A DNA stretch of 64,000 nucleotides from contig NZ_BBQH01000019.1 of assembly GCF_018397995.1 (NCBI RefSeq), positions 103,752 through 167,751 on the forward strand. Direction: 5' to 3'. A model generated the notes under the pieces. The model was not told the DNA's origin, made no database searches, and saw only the letters and a list, made by a program, of their open reading frames with translations. A program made the position numbers and the translations under genes. Position 1 is the first letter of the stretch, and each line of letters opens with the position of its first letter. Shown here in pieces: positions 46,092-54,896 of this stretch. The DNA comes from Rhizomonospora bruguierae (GTDB lineage: Bacteria; Actinomycetota; Actinomycetes; Mycobacteriales; Micromonosporaceae).

Positions 46092-46265
46092 CCCGACCGG
46101 GGGACGTTGTTCAAATGGCGCCAACCGCAGGCGCATGACCCGCGGGCACCGGGGGTACCGGCCGCCGAACGTACTGCTTGGGCTCGTCGTCGGCGGGGTG
46201 ACGGGACAAGGCCGGATCAGCACCCTGGATGAGCACTGCGGGACAAGAAGGAGGGGTCATCGACC

Positions 46266-46631
46266 ATGCCCCTGAAGTGGTGCGCCCTACTCGTCGCCGC
46301 CGTCGCCTCGACGGCCTGCCTCACCGCGAACCTGGTCGTCGGCGTGTCCGACGGCGGCTCGCCGACCCTGCTGAACCTCATCACGGTCGGCGCGGCCGCC
46401 GTGGCGATCGCGGTGGCCGTGGTCGCGGAGGGCTTCGAGCGACTCACCGGCCGGCTCAACCAACTCGCCGAGACGCTGGCGACCAGGCTCGACGAGCTGG
46501 ACGCCCGGACCGGCGACCGGAACACCGGCTTCGTCGAGGGCTACCTGCTGCGGCACAGCCCGGAGGCGGCGGTCGTGCCGCTCGGCCCGCGCGGCTCCCA
46601 GCGACGCGCGACGATGGGCGCCGACGACTGA
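46266..46631 (+). CDS. Small two-helix membrane protein
   Basis: The 121-residue protein has two hydrophobic helices, KWCALLVAAVASTACLTANL and LLNLITVGAAAVAIAVAVVA, then a short helical piece (FERLTGRLNQLAETLATRLDEL) and a polar tail. AAGGAGG lies about ten bases upstream of the ATG. No family is recognised. It lies between the XRE regulator and otsB on the same strand, with 174 and 75 bp on either side. Confidence 0.65.
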   Translation: MPLKWCALLVAAVASTACLTANLVVGVSDGGSPTLLNLITVGAAAVAIAVAVVAEGFERLTGRLNQLAETLATRLDELDARTGDRNTGFVEGYLLRHSPEAAVVPLGPRGSQRRATMGADD

Positions 46632-46694
46632 CCCGCGCGCGCGGTCACGCCCGATCGGGCCGGCGGGAACGAACCGCGCGGCGGCAACCGCTTG

Positions 46695-46700
46695 TACGCT
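46695..46700 (+). promoter_or_regulatory. -10 box for leaderless otsB
   Basis: TACGCT ends six bases before the ATG at 46707, and no ribosome binding site is present. Confidence 0.6.
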
Positions 46701-46706
46701 ACGGCC

Positions 46707-47564
46707 ATGCTGCCGATCGACGATGCGGACCGGCGTCCGGCCCGGCCGGTCTCCGCCGCCGAGGCGTGGAAGATCACTGCGGACCGGCCCGACCGGTGCG
46801 CGCTGTTCTTCGACTTCGACGGGACCCTCGCGCCGGTCCAGGACGATCCCACCGCGGTGTTCCCGGTTCCGGGCGTGACCGAGGCGCTCAGCGCCCTGGC
46901 CCGCGTCGTCGGCCGGGTGGCGATCGTCTCCGCCCGGCCGGTGGAGTTCCTCCGCGACCGGTTCCCCGGTATGCCGGACGTCGACCTGTACGGCCTCTAC
47001 GGCCTTGAACGCAGCCACGGCGGGGGCGTCACCGAGACGGACCCCACCGCGCTGGCCTGGGAGCCGACCATGGCGGAACTGGCCGACCTGGCCCGCGCCG
47101 AACTGCCCGAGGGCGCCGGCGTGGAGTACAAGCGGCTCTCCGTCGCCCTGCACTACCGCCGGGCGCCGCACCTGCGCGACGCCGTGGAGCGGTGGGGCCG
47201 CGCCCAGGCCGACCGGCTCGGCGCCACCGCGCAGGGCGGCCGGATGGTGGTGGAACTCAAGCCCCCGGTCCGACTGGACAAGGGCACCGTGCTGCACCGC
47301 GCGCTGAACGGCTTCGACTGCGCCTGGTACTTCGGCGACGACGTCTCGGACCTACAGGCGTTCGCCGCCGTGCGGGCCCGCGCGGCCGGCGACGCCGGGT
47401 TCCTGGGCGTGTGCGTGGCGGTGGCGAACCCGGAGACCGGCCACGAGGTCTCCAGTTCCGCCGACCTGACGCTCGACTCGCCGGTCGCCCTCGCCGGCTT
47501 CCTGCGCACCGGGCTCGCCCTCCTGACCGCGCCCACCGGCACCCCCGACGCCACCGCGCACTGA
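46707..47564 (+). CDS. otsB: Trehalose-6-phosphate phosphatase
   Basis: OtsB dephosphorylates trehalose-6-phosphate to trehalose. The 285-residue HAD-fold enzyme has the nucleophile motif FFDFDGTLAP (D36 nucleophile, D38 acid). The second motif lies in VAIVSARPVEFL, the cap region has LYGLYGLERS and VEYKRLSVALHYR, and the last motif is WYFGDDVSDLQAF. No otsA is in the window. The ATG at 46707 is fixed by a TACGCT box six bases upstream; an upstream in-frame start lies in that box. It converges with uppS across 45 bp. Confidence 0.93.
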   Translation: MLPIDDADRRPARPVSAAEAWKITADRPDRCALFFDFDGTLAPVQDDPTAVFPVPGVTEALSALARVVGRVAIVSARPVEFLRDRFPGMPDVDLYGLYGLERSHGGGVTETDPTALAWEPTMAELADLARAELPEGAGVEYKRLSVALHYRRAPHLRDAVERWGRAQADRLGATAQGGRMVVELKPPVRLDKGTVLHRALNGFDCAWYFGDDVSDLQAFAAVRARAAGDAGFLGVCVAVANPETGHEVSSSADLTLDSPVALAGFLRTGLALLTAPTGTPDATAH

Positions 47565-47609
47565 CCACGATGCGCGGGGTGGGCCGCGCCCGGTCGGGGC
47601 GGGTGCCGG

Positions 47610-48395
47610 TCAGGCGCCGTAGCGGCGTTGCCGGGAGGCGTACGAGCGCAGGGCGCGCAGGAAGTCGACGTGCCGGAAGTCCGGCCAGTTCACGTCGCAG
47701 AAGTAGAACTCGGAGTGCGCCGACTGCCACAGCAGGAAGCCGGACAGGCGCTGCTCGCCGCTGGTGCGGATGACCAGGTCGGGGTCGGGCTGCCCGCGGG
47801 TGTAGAGGTGCTCGGCGATGTGCTCGACGTCCAGCACCTCGGCCAGTTCCTCCAGGGTGCCGCCGCTGCGGGCGCGTTCGTAGAGCAGCGACCGGACCGC
47901 ATCGGCTATCTCGCGCCGGCCCCCGTACCCCACGGCGAGGTTCACCTGGGCGCCACCGGCGCGCTCGGCGGTGCGCTCCTCGGCCGCCTTCAGCGCGGCG
48001 GCGGTGGCGGCGGGCAACACATCGAGGGCGCCGACCACGCGCAGGCGCCACGGGTTGCCCTCCTCGGCCAGTTCGGCGGCCAGGTCCTCGATGATGCGCA
48101 GCAGCGGTTCCAGTTCGGTCGCGGGGCGGCGCAGGTTGTCCGTGGCGAGCAGGTAGAGGGTGACGTGGCCGATGCCGAACTTGTCGCACCAGCCGAGCAC
48201 GTGTTTGATCTTGGCTGCGCCGACCCGGTGGCCGTCATTGGGATCGACGTAGCCCATTTCGCGCGCCCACCGGCGGTTGCCGTCGCACATCACGCCGACG
48301 TGCTGGGGAACCGGTTTGCCGGCCAGGAGCGTGGTCAGTCGCCACTCGTACACCGGGTAGACGAGGCGGCGGTAGATGAGCTCGCGCACAGTCAT
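47610..48395 (-). CDS. uppS: Short cis-prenyl diphosphate synthase (UppS/Rv1086 family)
   Basis: The 261-residue protein condenses IPP units in cis. The catalytic motif is MCDGNRRWAREMG (D38). Other family signatures are LYLLATDNLRRP, LAVGYGGRREI and RTSGEQRLSGFLLWQSAHSEFYF, the last shown in part as RTSGEQRLSGFLLWQ. The start resembles the mycobacterial short-chain Z-farnesyl diphosphate synthase (Rv1086) more than the long-chain enzyme, so the product length is not settled. A TAGGCT box seven bases before the ATG suggests a leaderless message. The next gene on this strand is a geranylgeranyl-reductase-type protein 25 bp upstream. Confidence 0.92.
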   Translation of the reverse strand: MTVRELIYRRLVYPVYEWRLTTLLAGKPVPQHVGVMCDGNRRWAREMGYVDPNDGHRVGAAKIKHVLGWCDKFGIGHVTLYLLATDNLRRPATELEPLLRIIEDLAAELAEEGNPWRLRVVGALDVLPAATAAALKAAEERTAERAGGAQVNLAVGYGGRREIADAVRSLLYERARSGGTLEELAEVLDVEHIAEHLYTRGQPDPDLVIRTSGEQRLSGFLLWQSAHSEFYFCDVNWPDFRHVDFLRALRSYASRQRRYGA

Positions 48396-48402
48396 CGCCT
48401 AC

Positions 48403-48408
48403 AGCCTA
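48403..48408 (-). promoter_or_regulatory. -10 box for leaderless uppS
   Basis: TAGGCT on the minus strand lies seven bases before the ATG at 48395. It sits in the 24-bp gap after the 48420 gene, so uppS may have its own promoter. Confidence 0.5.
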
Positions 48409-48419
48409 TCGAGTTCCGG

Positions 48420-49598
48420 CTAACTCCCGACAGTCGAACGTTCGGCCCTTAGCCCCGCCGCGATGCGCAGCAGGGTGCGCCCGTCGAGCCGGCCGTCGCC
48501 GAGCCCGAGGGCGACCAGTGCGCCGAAAACCCGCTGGTCACGGGCGGCGGCGGTGATCGCGGCGTCCACGATGCGGGGGTGCTGGGCCAGCGCGGCGGCG
48601 ACCCGGCTGTGCGCCAGGTGCCGGCCGAGCCGCTGGCGCAGCGCGCGGCGGTACCGGTCCACCGCACGGTCCGGCGCCGCCCGGGCGAGGGCGGCGGCCC
48701 GCCCGGCCAGGGCGCCGGAGAGCACCGCGTAGAAGATGCCCTCGCCGGTGAACGGGTTGATGAGGGACAGCGCGTCGCCGGCCAGCAGGACCGGTCCCCG
48801 GCCGGGCGGCGGGCGCCGGGTGGACAGCGGGAGGTGGTGGGCGCGCAGGCCGGTCACGGCGCCGTGGTCCAGGGTGGGCAGCAGGGCGGCCAGTCGCTCG
48901 ATCAGGTGTGCCCGGCTGGTCGGCCGCCCCTGAAGAACCTCGCCGTAGCCGACGTTGGCGCGGCCGTCCCCGATGGGGAACGCCCAGGCGTACGCGGGCC
49001 AGCGCGCCGAGGAGGTGACGATGAGCTGCTCCGCCGGGCCGGGGAGGGCGGGCGCGTAGCCTCGGATGGCGATGGCCACGTGCCCGTCCGGGTTGGGTCC
49101 GAAGCCGAGCAGGCGCCGGATGACCGAGCCGGCCCCGTCCGCCCCGATGACCGTGCGGGCCGCGAGCGCGCCGTCCAGTTCGACCCGCCCGCCCCGGCGC
49201 CGCAGGGCCCGGACGGCGTGCCGGACCGGTACCGCGCCCGCGGCGACCGCCGCCTCGTGCAGGCGGGCGTCGAACACCTCACGCGGGATCGTGTACGCCG
49301 GGTGCGAAAGCCGGCGCGCCACGGCGCACCCGCTGGGCGCGATCAGGCGCAGCGTGTCGATCGGCTCGTAGCCGGCGACCGCCCCGGTGATGCCCAGGTC
49401 GACGAGGGCTTCCACGGTCGGCGCGGCGATGCCGTCGCCGCACGCCTTGTCCCGGGGGAAGCCGGCCCGGTCGATCAGCGCGACGCTCGCGCCGGCGGCG
49501 CGGGCGGCCAGCGCGGCGGCGGCGCCCGCCGGCCCGCCGCCGACCACGGCCACGTCGAAGACGTCGGGCAGGTGCTCCCCCATGGCGTACTCCGTCAT
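48420..49598 (-). CDS. Geranylgeranyl reductase-family flavoprotein
   Basis: This 392-residue FAD protein begins with VFDVAVVGGGPAGAAAALAARAAGA (residues 13-37, in part) and the family motif RAGFPRDKACGDGIAAP. The later GD motif is VLLAGDALSLINPFTGEGIFYAVLSG, shown in part as LLAGDALSLINPFTGEGI. The PxxYxWxFP element appears as WPAYAWAFPIGDG. Members saturate double bonds in prenyl chains such as menaquinone (MenJ), phytol or archaeal lipids. Being next to a cis-prenyl transferase suggests a polyprenyl or quinone substrate. The ATG at 49598 has GGAGGGAG eight bases upstream. Confidence 0.9.
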   Translation of the reverse strand: MTEYAMGEHLPDVFDVAVVGGGPAGAAAALAARAAGASVALIDRAGFPRDKACGDGIAAPTVEALVDLGITGAVAGYEPIDTLRLIAPSGCAVARRLSHPAYTIPREVFDARLHEAAVAAGAVPVRHAVRALRRRGGRVELDGALAARTVIGADGAGSVIRRLLGFGPNPDGHVAIAIRGYAPALPGPAEQLIVTSSARWPAYAWAFPIGDGRANVGYGEVLQGRPTSRAHLIERLAALLPTLDHGAVTGLRAHHLPLSTRRPPPGRGPVLLAGDALSLINPFTGEGIFYAVLSGALAGRAAALARAAPDRAVDRYRRALRQRLGRHLAHSRVAAALAQHPRIVDAAITAAARDQRVFGALVALGLGDGRLDGRTLLRIAAGLRAERSTVGS

Positions 49599-49623
49599 GG
49601 CCTGCTCCCTCCTGGCCCGCCCG

Positions 49624-50511
49624 TCACGGCGTGGCCTGCCGGGGCGCCGGGATCAGCCGGTCGTGGTGCGGGGCACGCCACAGGCCGTACAGCGCCATCA
49701 GGGCGGCGACGGCGAGCGGGCCGCCGTCGCGGACCAGGCCGTCCCCGCCGAGCATCGCCCAGCACAGCGGCAGGTCGATCAGCACCACCAGCAGCGTGAT
49801 GCCGGCCAGCCACCAGCGCGCCCAGCGCCGGCCGCGCAGCAGGAAGAAGCTGGTGAACAGGACCGCGTAGCCGACCCCGAACGCGAGCGCCGCCCAGAGC
49901 GCCACGACCGGGATGGCGGCGAGCCGGCCGTCCGCGATCACCCCGACCGAGACCAGGCACGGTACGAGCATCAGCGGGCCGTACGCGAGCGCCGCGACCC
50001 GGGCGGTGAGCAGCCAGCCGGGCACCGGAGCGGCGGTCCGGGCGACCGGGCGGCGGGCGAACCCCTGCCGGGTGATGACCAGCCGATTCGGCGGCCGGGT
50101 CAGGTAGCCGGTGACGGCGGGCGAGCGGTAGAGCAGCAGCACGGCCGCGAGGGCGAGCAGCGCGATGGCGGCGAAGCCGAGCACGCCGGGCAGCACCGGC
50201 AGGCCGCGCCGCGGCACCACCAGGCGGGCCACCGCGAAGACCGTGGTGACGGCGAGGATCAGCCCGAACGGGCGGGCACCGGCCCGGCCCCGGCGCACGT
50301 GCCAGACCAGGACGAGGAAGCCGAGCGAGCGCAGCGTCGCCCAGCCGGTCCGCACCGCCAGCCCGTAGCCGCGCTCCGGGGCGTACCACCAGTTCAGCGC
50401 CTCCACCGCGACGGTCGCCGCCGCCGTGGCCGCGAGCAGCGCGGTGAGCGCGCGGACCGCGGCCGGCCGGGGCGCCGCCGCGGTGGTTGCCGCCGTCGCC
50501 GTCGCCGTCAC
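49624..50511 (-). CDS. Polytopic membrane protein, unknown function
   Basis: This 295-residue protein has about eight hydrophobic segments, such as ALTALLAATAAATVAVEAL, FGLILAVTTVFAVARLVV, VLGFAAIALLALAAVLLLY and WWLAGITLLVVLIDLPLCWA. A loop with GYLTRPPNRLVITRQGFA lies in the middle. I do not recognise the family. The GTG at 50511 has a TACCCT box six bases upstream. It lies 25 bp upstream of the geranylgeranyl-reductase gene, so the three genes to uppS may be one operon. Confidence 0.78.
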   Translation of the reverse strand: MTATATAATTAAAPRPAAVRALTALLAATAAATVAVEALNWWYAPERGYGLAVRTGWATLRSLGFLVLVWHVRRGRAGARPFGLILAVTTVFAVARLVVPRRGLPVLPGVLGFAAIALLALAAVLLLYRSPAVTGYLTRPPNRLVITRQGFARRPVARTAAPVPGWLLTARVAALAYGPLMLVPCLVSVGVIADGRLAAIPVVALWAALAFGVGYAVLFTSFFLLRGRRWARWWLAGITLLVVLIDLPLCWAMLGGDGLVRDGGPLAVAALMALYGLWRAPHHDRLIPAPRQATP

Positions 50512-50517
50512 GCGGCG

Positions 50518-50523
50518 AGGGTA
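50518..50523 (-). promoter_or_regulatory. -10 box for the leaderless 50511 gene
   Basis: TACCCT on the minus strand lies six bases before the GTG at 50511. Confidence 0.55.
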
Positions 50524-50569
50524 CCCATCCCCCGCCGCCGCCTATCACGACGCGCGGCGGGGAAAACCG

Positions 50570-51367
50570 CTACCCGGGGTGGCGGATGGCGGTCACCAAC
50601 CGGCGGGCGAACGACTCGTGCTGGGCGTAGGCGTCCGGGAACGCGGAGATCTGCACGCTCTGCGCCGCCGCGGCGATGCTCATCTGCTCCCAGCCGGATA
50701 TCTCCTCGAGCGCGTCGAAGAAGGCGTTGGTGGCGTAGGTGGGGTTCATCAGGTTCGCCACGGTGCCCCAACCGCTGCTCGGCCGCTGCTGGAACAGCCC
50801 GACCGAGTCGTGGTCCGCGCCCTCCCCCTCGTGGCTGTACCGCTCCGACTCGGGCACCGACGGGTTCGCCAGGTTGCGCAGGTAGCTCTCCTGCAGGACG
50901 GTGGCAAGGGCGACGACCATGGCCCGCTCGGGCATGCCCCGGCGCTCGGCCACCCGCACGATCGTCGTCGCGTGGTCCATCTGCCGCTGGTCGAGGTCGC
51001 CGATCGGCTTGACGTGCGCCGGGGTGGCCGGTGCGGTCGGCTTGGGCTTGGTCGGGGCCGCCGTCGCGGTCGCGGTCGCGGTCGGGGCGGGGGTCGGGCT
51101 CGGGCTCGGCGGGGTGCGGCCCGACCGGGAGGAGCGGTCCTCCTCCCGGAGGCGGTCGCGCAGCGCCGCCGGGTCCACGGCCGCCGCGGCGCCGGCGGCG
51201 TCCACCGGCGAGGTCTCGATCATTCCGGCGGCGGTGAGCCCGCCGACGACGAGGGCCCCGGCCAGGGTGAGGCCGGCGAGCCGCTTGTCGATCCGGAGCA
51301 GGAGCGCGCGCCGGGTTCCCCGGTGGTGCGCGCTCCGCCGTCCATGCCTGTGTCTCCCCTTACGCAC
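50570..51367 (-). CDS. Secreted peptidoglycan hydrolase-like protein
   Basis: This 265-residue protein has a long basic N-terminus, a signal/anchor helix (RLAGLTLAGALVVGGLTAAG) and a Pro/Thr/Ala linker (PSPSPTPAPTATATATAAP). The C-terminal 150 residues form a lysozyme-like domain: MVVALATVLQESYLRNLANP with the probable catalytic Glu in LQESYL, then DSVGLFQQRPSSGWGTVANLMNP and NAFFDALEEISGWEQMSI, partly shown. It should cut cell-wall glycan outside the membrane. A TAACCT box six bases before the GTG start suggests a leaderless message. The 93-bp gap upstream is AT-rich compared with its surroundings. Confidence 0.85.
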   Translation of the reverse strand: MRKGRHRHGRRSAHHRGTRRALLLRIDKRLAGLTLAGALVVGGLTAAGMIETSPVDAAGAAAAVDPAALRDRLREEDRSSRSGRTPPSPSPTPAPTATATATAAPTKPKPTAPATPAHVKPIGDLDQRQMDHATTIVRVAERRGMPERAMVVALATVLQESYLRNLANPSVPESERYSHEGEGADHDSVGLFQQRPSSGWGTVANLMNPTYATNAFFDALEEISGWEQMSIAAAAQSVQISAFPDAYAQHESFARRLVTAIRHPG

Positions 51368-51373
51368 CGCGCA

Positions 51374-51379
51374 AGGTTA
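51374..51379 (-). promoter_or_regulatory. -10 box for the leaderless 51367 gene
   Basis: TAACCT on the minus strand lies six bases before the GTG at 51367. Confidence 0.6.
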
Positions 51380-51460
51380 GGCAGGACCGGTCGTCCCGTA
51401 TCGGGCCGAAGAGGATCATTCGCTCATATGAAAAAGTGGGGAATCTCACAATCGAGGGAA

Positions 51461-53296
51461 TCATCCACCCAAACGGGCCTTCAGAGCGTCAAGTTCCGCC
51501 CAGAGCACCCCCGGCAGCTGGTCCCCGAAACCGGTGAACCACTCCGCGACCAGCGGAAGTTCGGCCCGCCACTCGGCCGGGTCCACCCGCAGCGCGGCGG
51601 CCACGTCGGCCAGCGGGGTCTCCAGGCCGGTCAGGTCCAGCGCCTCGGGGGCGGGCACCCGGCCGATCGCGGTCTCCTCGGCGGCGCCGGTCCCCTCGAT
51701 CCGCTCGACGACCCACTTCAGGACCCGCGAGTTCTCGCCGAAGCCCGGCCACAGGAACCGCCCGTCCTCGCCCCGGCGGAACCAGTTCACGTAGAAGATC
51801 CTGGGCAGCTTGCCCGGCTCGCCCGCGCCCGCGGCGCCCTTACCCATCTCGATCCAGTGGGCGAAGTAGTCGGCGGCGTTGTACCCGATGAACGGCAGCA
51901 TCGCCATCGGGTCCCGCCGGACCACGCCCACCTGGCCGGTCGCGGCGGCGGTCGTCTCGGACGAGAGCGTGGCGCCCAGGTACACCCCGTGCGCCCAGTC
52001 CCGCGCCTCGGTGACCAGCGGGATCGTGGTGCGCCGCCGACCGCCGAACAGGATCGCGTCGATCGGCACGCCACGCGGGTCCTCGTACTCGTCGGCCAGC
52101 ACCGGGCACTGCTTGATCGGCGTGCAGAACCGGCTGTTCGGGTGCGACGAGGGGGTCGGGGACTCCGGCGTCCAGTCCCGGCCCCGCCAGTCGACGAGGT
52201 GGGCCGGCGGCTCGCCCATCCCCTCCCACCAGATGTCGCCGTCGTCGGTCAGGCCCACGTTGGTGAAGATGGAGTTGCCCCGCTCCAGCGCCCGCATGGC
52301 GTTCGGGTTGGTCTTCCAGTCCGTGCCGGGCGCGACGCCGAACAGCCCGAACTCCGGGTTGGTGGCGTACAGCCGGCCGTCCTCGCCAAACCGCATCCAG
52401 GCGATGTCGTCGCCCAGGGTCTCGACCTTCCAGCCGGGGATCGTGGGCTCCAGCATCGCCAGGTTCGTCTTCCCACAGGCGGACGGGAAGGCCGCCGCGA
52501 TGTAGTAGGTCTTCTCCTCGGGCGAGGTGAGCTTCATGATCAGCATGTGCTCGGCCAGCCAGCCCTCGTCCCGGGCCAGGACCGAGGCGATCCGCAGCGC
52601 GTAGCACTTCTTGCCCAGCAGCGAGTTGCCGCCATAGCCGGAGCCGTAGGACCAGACCTCGTGGGTCTCGGGGAACTGCGAGATGTACTTCGTCTCGTTG
52701 CACGGCCAGGGCACGTCGCGCTGGCCGGGCGCCAGCGGCGCGCCCACCGAGTGCAGGCAGGGCACGAACTCGGCGTCCTCGCCCATCCGGGCGAGCACGT
52801 CGGCGCCCATCCGGGTCATGATCCGCATGGACGCGGCCACGTACGCGCTGTCGGTCAGTTCCACCCCGAACATCGGCCGCTCGGCGTCCAGCGAGCCCAT
52901 GCAGAACGGGACCACGTACATGGTCCGGCCGCGCATGCTGCCCCGGTACAGCGCGGTCATTTCGCGCTTCATGTCGGCCGGGGCCATCCAGTTGTTGGTC
53001 GGGCCGGCGCCCGACGGGTCGGGCGAGCAGATGAACGTCCGCTCCTCGACGCGGGCCACGTCGCCGGGGTCGGTGCAGGCCCGGAAGGAGTTGGGCCGGC
53101 GGTCGGGGTTGAGCCGGACCAGCGTTCCCGCCGTGACCAGCTCGTCGGTGATTCGGCGCCACTCCGCCTCGGATCCGTCGCACCAGACCACCCGCTCCGG
53201 GGTGGTCAGTTCGGCGACCTCGCGGACCCAGGCGAGCAGGCGGGGGTGTGTGGTCGGGGGGTTGTCGAGCCCTTGCACGGCGGCCGGAGCGGTCAT
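51461..53296 (-). CDS. pckG: Phosphoenolpyruvate carboxykinase (GTP)
   Basis: PckG makes PEP from oxaloacetate and GTP, the entry to gluconeogenesis. The 611-residue protein has the phosphate loop [15 protein letters not shown], the substrate and metal elements [18 protein letters not shown] and [11 protein letters not shown], and the guanine-binding [14 protein letters not shown]. These mark the GTP-dependent class. The ATG at 53296 has GGGAG about nine bases upstream. The 397-bp gap before the divergent gtrA gene contains the candidate operator at 53456-53473. With glpX in the same window, the gene supports growth on acids. Confidence 0.96.
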   Translation of the reverse strand: MTAPAAVQGLDNPPTTHPRLLAWVREVAELTTPERVVWCDGSEAEWRRITDELVTAGTLVRLNPDRRPNSFRACTDPGDVARVEERTFICSPDPSGAGPTNNWMAPADMKREMTALYRGSMRGRTMYVVPFCMGSLDAERPMFGVELTDSAYVAASMRIMTRMGADVLARMGEDAEFVPCLHSVGAPLAPGQRDVPWPCNETKYISQFPETHEVWSYGSGYGGNSLLGKKCYALRIASVLARDEGWLAEHMLIMKLTSPEEKTYYIAAAFPSACGKTNLAMLEPTIPGWKVETLGDDIAWMRFGEDGRLYATNPEFGLFGVAPGTDWKTNPNAMRALERGNSIFTNVGLTDDGDIWWEGMGEPPAHLVDWRGRDWTPESPTPSSHPNSRFCTPIKQCPVLADEYEDPRGVPIDAILFGGRRRTTIPLVTEARDWAHGVYLGATLSSETTAAATGQVGVVRRDPMAMLPFIGYNAADYFAHWIEMGKGAAGAGEPGKLPRIFYVNWFRRGEDGRFLWPGFGENSRVLKWVVERIEGTGAAEETAIGRVPAPEALDLTGLETPLADVAAALRVDPAEWRAELPLVAEWFTGFGDQLPGVLWAELDALKARLGG

Positions 53297-53455
53297 CAGC
53301 TTTCTCCCTCTGGTCGGCACTGACCGGAAACCCGGGCTGGCCCCGGCGGGGTATACGGGGATACGCCGGGTGACCGGTACGGACACGCCGGGCAAGGGCC
53401 ATGCGGGATATGTGCTCAGGGTAAACCGGCGGAGCGGTCAGGGCTCCTGGGAAGC

Positions 53456-53473
53456 TTGTGAAGAACTGCACAA
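53456..53473. promoter_or_regulatory. Candidate operator upstream of pckG (CRP/FNR- or Rex-like)
   Basis: TTGTGAAGAACTGCACAA is an 18-bp palindrome with one mismatched pair (TTGTGAA versus TGCACAA), 160 bp before the pckG start. It resembles TGTGA-N6-TCACA (CRP/GlxR) and TTGTGAA-N4-TTCACAA (Rex). A close copy precedes sdhCAB at 13033. Confidence 0.5.
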
Positions 53474-53681
53474 GATGCGGTCCATGTGCAGACTGACGAG
53501 CATTTTCGCGCTCCCATGGACATGATCGCGCAAACGTTCCGGTGATCATTCACTTACGCCACCGTCACGCTGCGTAGCCACCACTCCTGTACGACACCCC
53601 GGGGAGGGGCGGCGATCGGCGCCCGCTGTCAGAAAGCTGCCACCACGTGGACAGTGCGGGTCGCGGCGCCGCCGCCCCGCG

Positions 53682-53687
53682 TACCCT
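53682..53687 (+). promoter_or_regulatory. -10 box for the leaderless first gtrA gene
   Basis: TACCCT ends six bases before the GTG at 53694. Confidence 0.6.
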
Positions 53688-53693
53688 CAGACC

Positions 53694-54224
53694 GTGCAGC
53701 AGACCCCGCCCGGCCCGATCCGCCGGCTATGGGACCGGTTCGGGCACCTGGTCCACGAACTGGGCAAGTTCGGCGTGGTGGGCGGTACCGCATTCGCGGT
53801 GGACACCCTGATCTTCGGCGCGCTGCTGCGCACCGGGATGGACCGGCTGCTCGCCAAGACGATCGCCACGGTGATCGCGGCGACGCTCGCGTTCCTCGGC
53901 AACCGCTTCTGGACCTGGCGGCACCGCGGACGCTCCGGCCTGGCGCGCGAGTACGGGCTGTACTTCTTCTACAACGCGGTCGGCCTGGCCATCACCCTGG
54001 TCGTCCTGTTCCTCAGCGGCACCGTGCTGGGTGCCGTCTGGCCGGGCGTGTTCCACACGTTCCTGGCCGACCTCATCGCGGGCAGCATCGTCGGCAACGC
54101 GGCCGCGACGGCGTTCCGGTTCTGGGCCTACCGGCGGTTCGTGTTTCTGGCCGGCGCTCCGGGGCACCCCAGCGATAACACACCGGTACCCGGGGTGCCC
54201 GCCCCGGCGACAGACTGCAGCTGA
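53694..54224 (+). CDS. GtrA-family membrane protein, copy 1
   Basis: The 176-residue protein has four transmembrane helices in the GtrA pattern: KFGVVGGTAFAVDTLIFGAL, AKTIATVIAATLAFLGNRFW with the hallmark NRFWTW, YGLYFFYNAVGLAITLVVLF and a last one ending NAAATAFRFWAYRRFVF. GtrA proteins are thought to flip or present polyprenyl-phosphate sugars for wall or lipid glycosylation. No glycosyltransferase is adjacent. The GTG start is fixed by the TACCCT box. A paralogue follows 71 bp downstream. Confidence 0.88.
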   Translation: MQQTPPGPIRRLWDRFGHLVHELGKFGVVGGTAFAVDTLIFGALLRTGMDRLLAKTIATVIAATLAFLGNRFWTWRHRGRSGLAREYGLYFFYNAVGLAITLVVLFLSGTVLGAVWPGVFHTFLADLIAGSIVGNAAATAFRFWAYRRFVFLAGAPGHPSDNTPVPGVPAPATDCS

Positions 54225-54283
54225 GGGCGTGACCTGCGGCGCACCCCCCGATCGCAGGACACGCGACGGTAAACCGACTCGCG

Positions 54284-54289
54284 TAAGGT
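54284..54289 (+). promoter_or_regulatory. -10 box for the leaderless second gtrA gene
   Basis: TAAGGT ends six bases before the GTG at 54296, so the second paralogue seems to have its own promoter. Confidence 0.6.
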
Positions 54290-54295
54290 GGCCAA

Positions 54296-54892
54296 GTGCC
54301 TGATACCGGAGCCCGCGCCCAGCGGTGGCGGAAGCTGGCCCACGAGGCGGCGAAGTTCGGCATCGTCGGCGGACTGAATACGGTCATCAATTTCCTGGTG
54401 TTCAACGCGCTCGTGCTGACCGTGCTGCACCAGGGCCAGCTCAAGGCCAACGTCGTCGCGACCGTGGTGGCCACCACCGCGTCGTACTTCATGAACCGGC
54501 ACTGGACCTACCGGGACCGGCCCAAGTCGACGATGCGCCGCGAGTACACGCTGTTCTTCCTGTTCAACGGCGCGGGCCTGGTGATCGAGCTGGCGGTGCT
54601 CGGCGGCGCGAAGTACGGCCTGGGCCTGACCAGCCTGCTGGCGCTCAACCTGGCGAAGTTCACCGGCCTGGCCCTGGGCACGCTGTTCCGGTTCTGGGCG
54701 TACCGCACGTTCGTGTTCCGGCCGGCGCCGGCGCCCACCGCCGTCGCGCCGGAGAAACCCGGCGCGCGGCAGAACTTCGACCAGCTCACCGCCACGCTGG
54801 AGGCGGAGCTGGACGGCCCGCTCGATACCGACCTGGCCGCGGAGCTGGCCAAGGCCGACATGGTGACGGGCCGTCGCACCCGGAACCGCTAG
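54296..54892 (+). CDS. GtrA-family membrane protein, copy 2, with acidic C-terminal tail
   Basis: This 198-residue protein repeats the GtrA layout: KFGIVGGLNTVINFLVFNAL, VVATVVATTASYFMNRHWTY, YTLFFLFNGAGLVIELAVLG and GLALGTLFRFWAYRTFVF. It adds a 60-residue cytoplasmic tail (NFDQLTATLEAELDGPLDTD), absent from the first copy. The two proteins share the GNRFW/MNRHW and FRFWAYR motifs but differ widely elsewhere, so the duplication is old. It ends four bases before the stop of the converging PH-domain gene. Confidence 0.88.
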   Translation: MPDTGARAQRWRKLAHEAAKFGIVGGLNTVINFLVFNALVLTVLHQGQLKANVVATVVATTASYFMNRHWTYRDRPKSTMRREYTLFFLFNGAGLVIELAVLGGAKYGLGLTSLLALNLAKFTGLALGTLFRFWAYRTFVFRPAPAPTAVAPEKPGARQNFDQLTATLEAELDGPLDTDLAAELAKADMVTGRRTRNR

Positions 54893-54896
54893 CCGG

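Larger units (their letters stand above)
53297..53693. other. Regulatory gap between pckG and gtrA
   Basis: These 397 bp between divergent genes hold the candidate operator at 53456-53473 and the gtrA -10 box at 53682-53687. I see no gene. The middle has lower GC than its neighbours. Confidence 0.6.

Noticed and set aside
47610..50511. A terpenoid biosynthetic gene cluster.
   Set aside because: There is no terpene cyclase, P450 or phytoene synthase; the genes are better explained by carrier-lipid or quinone metabolism.
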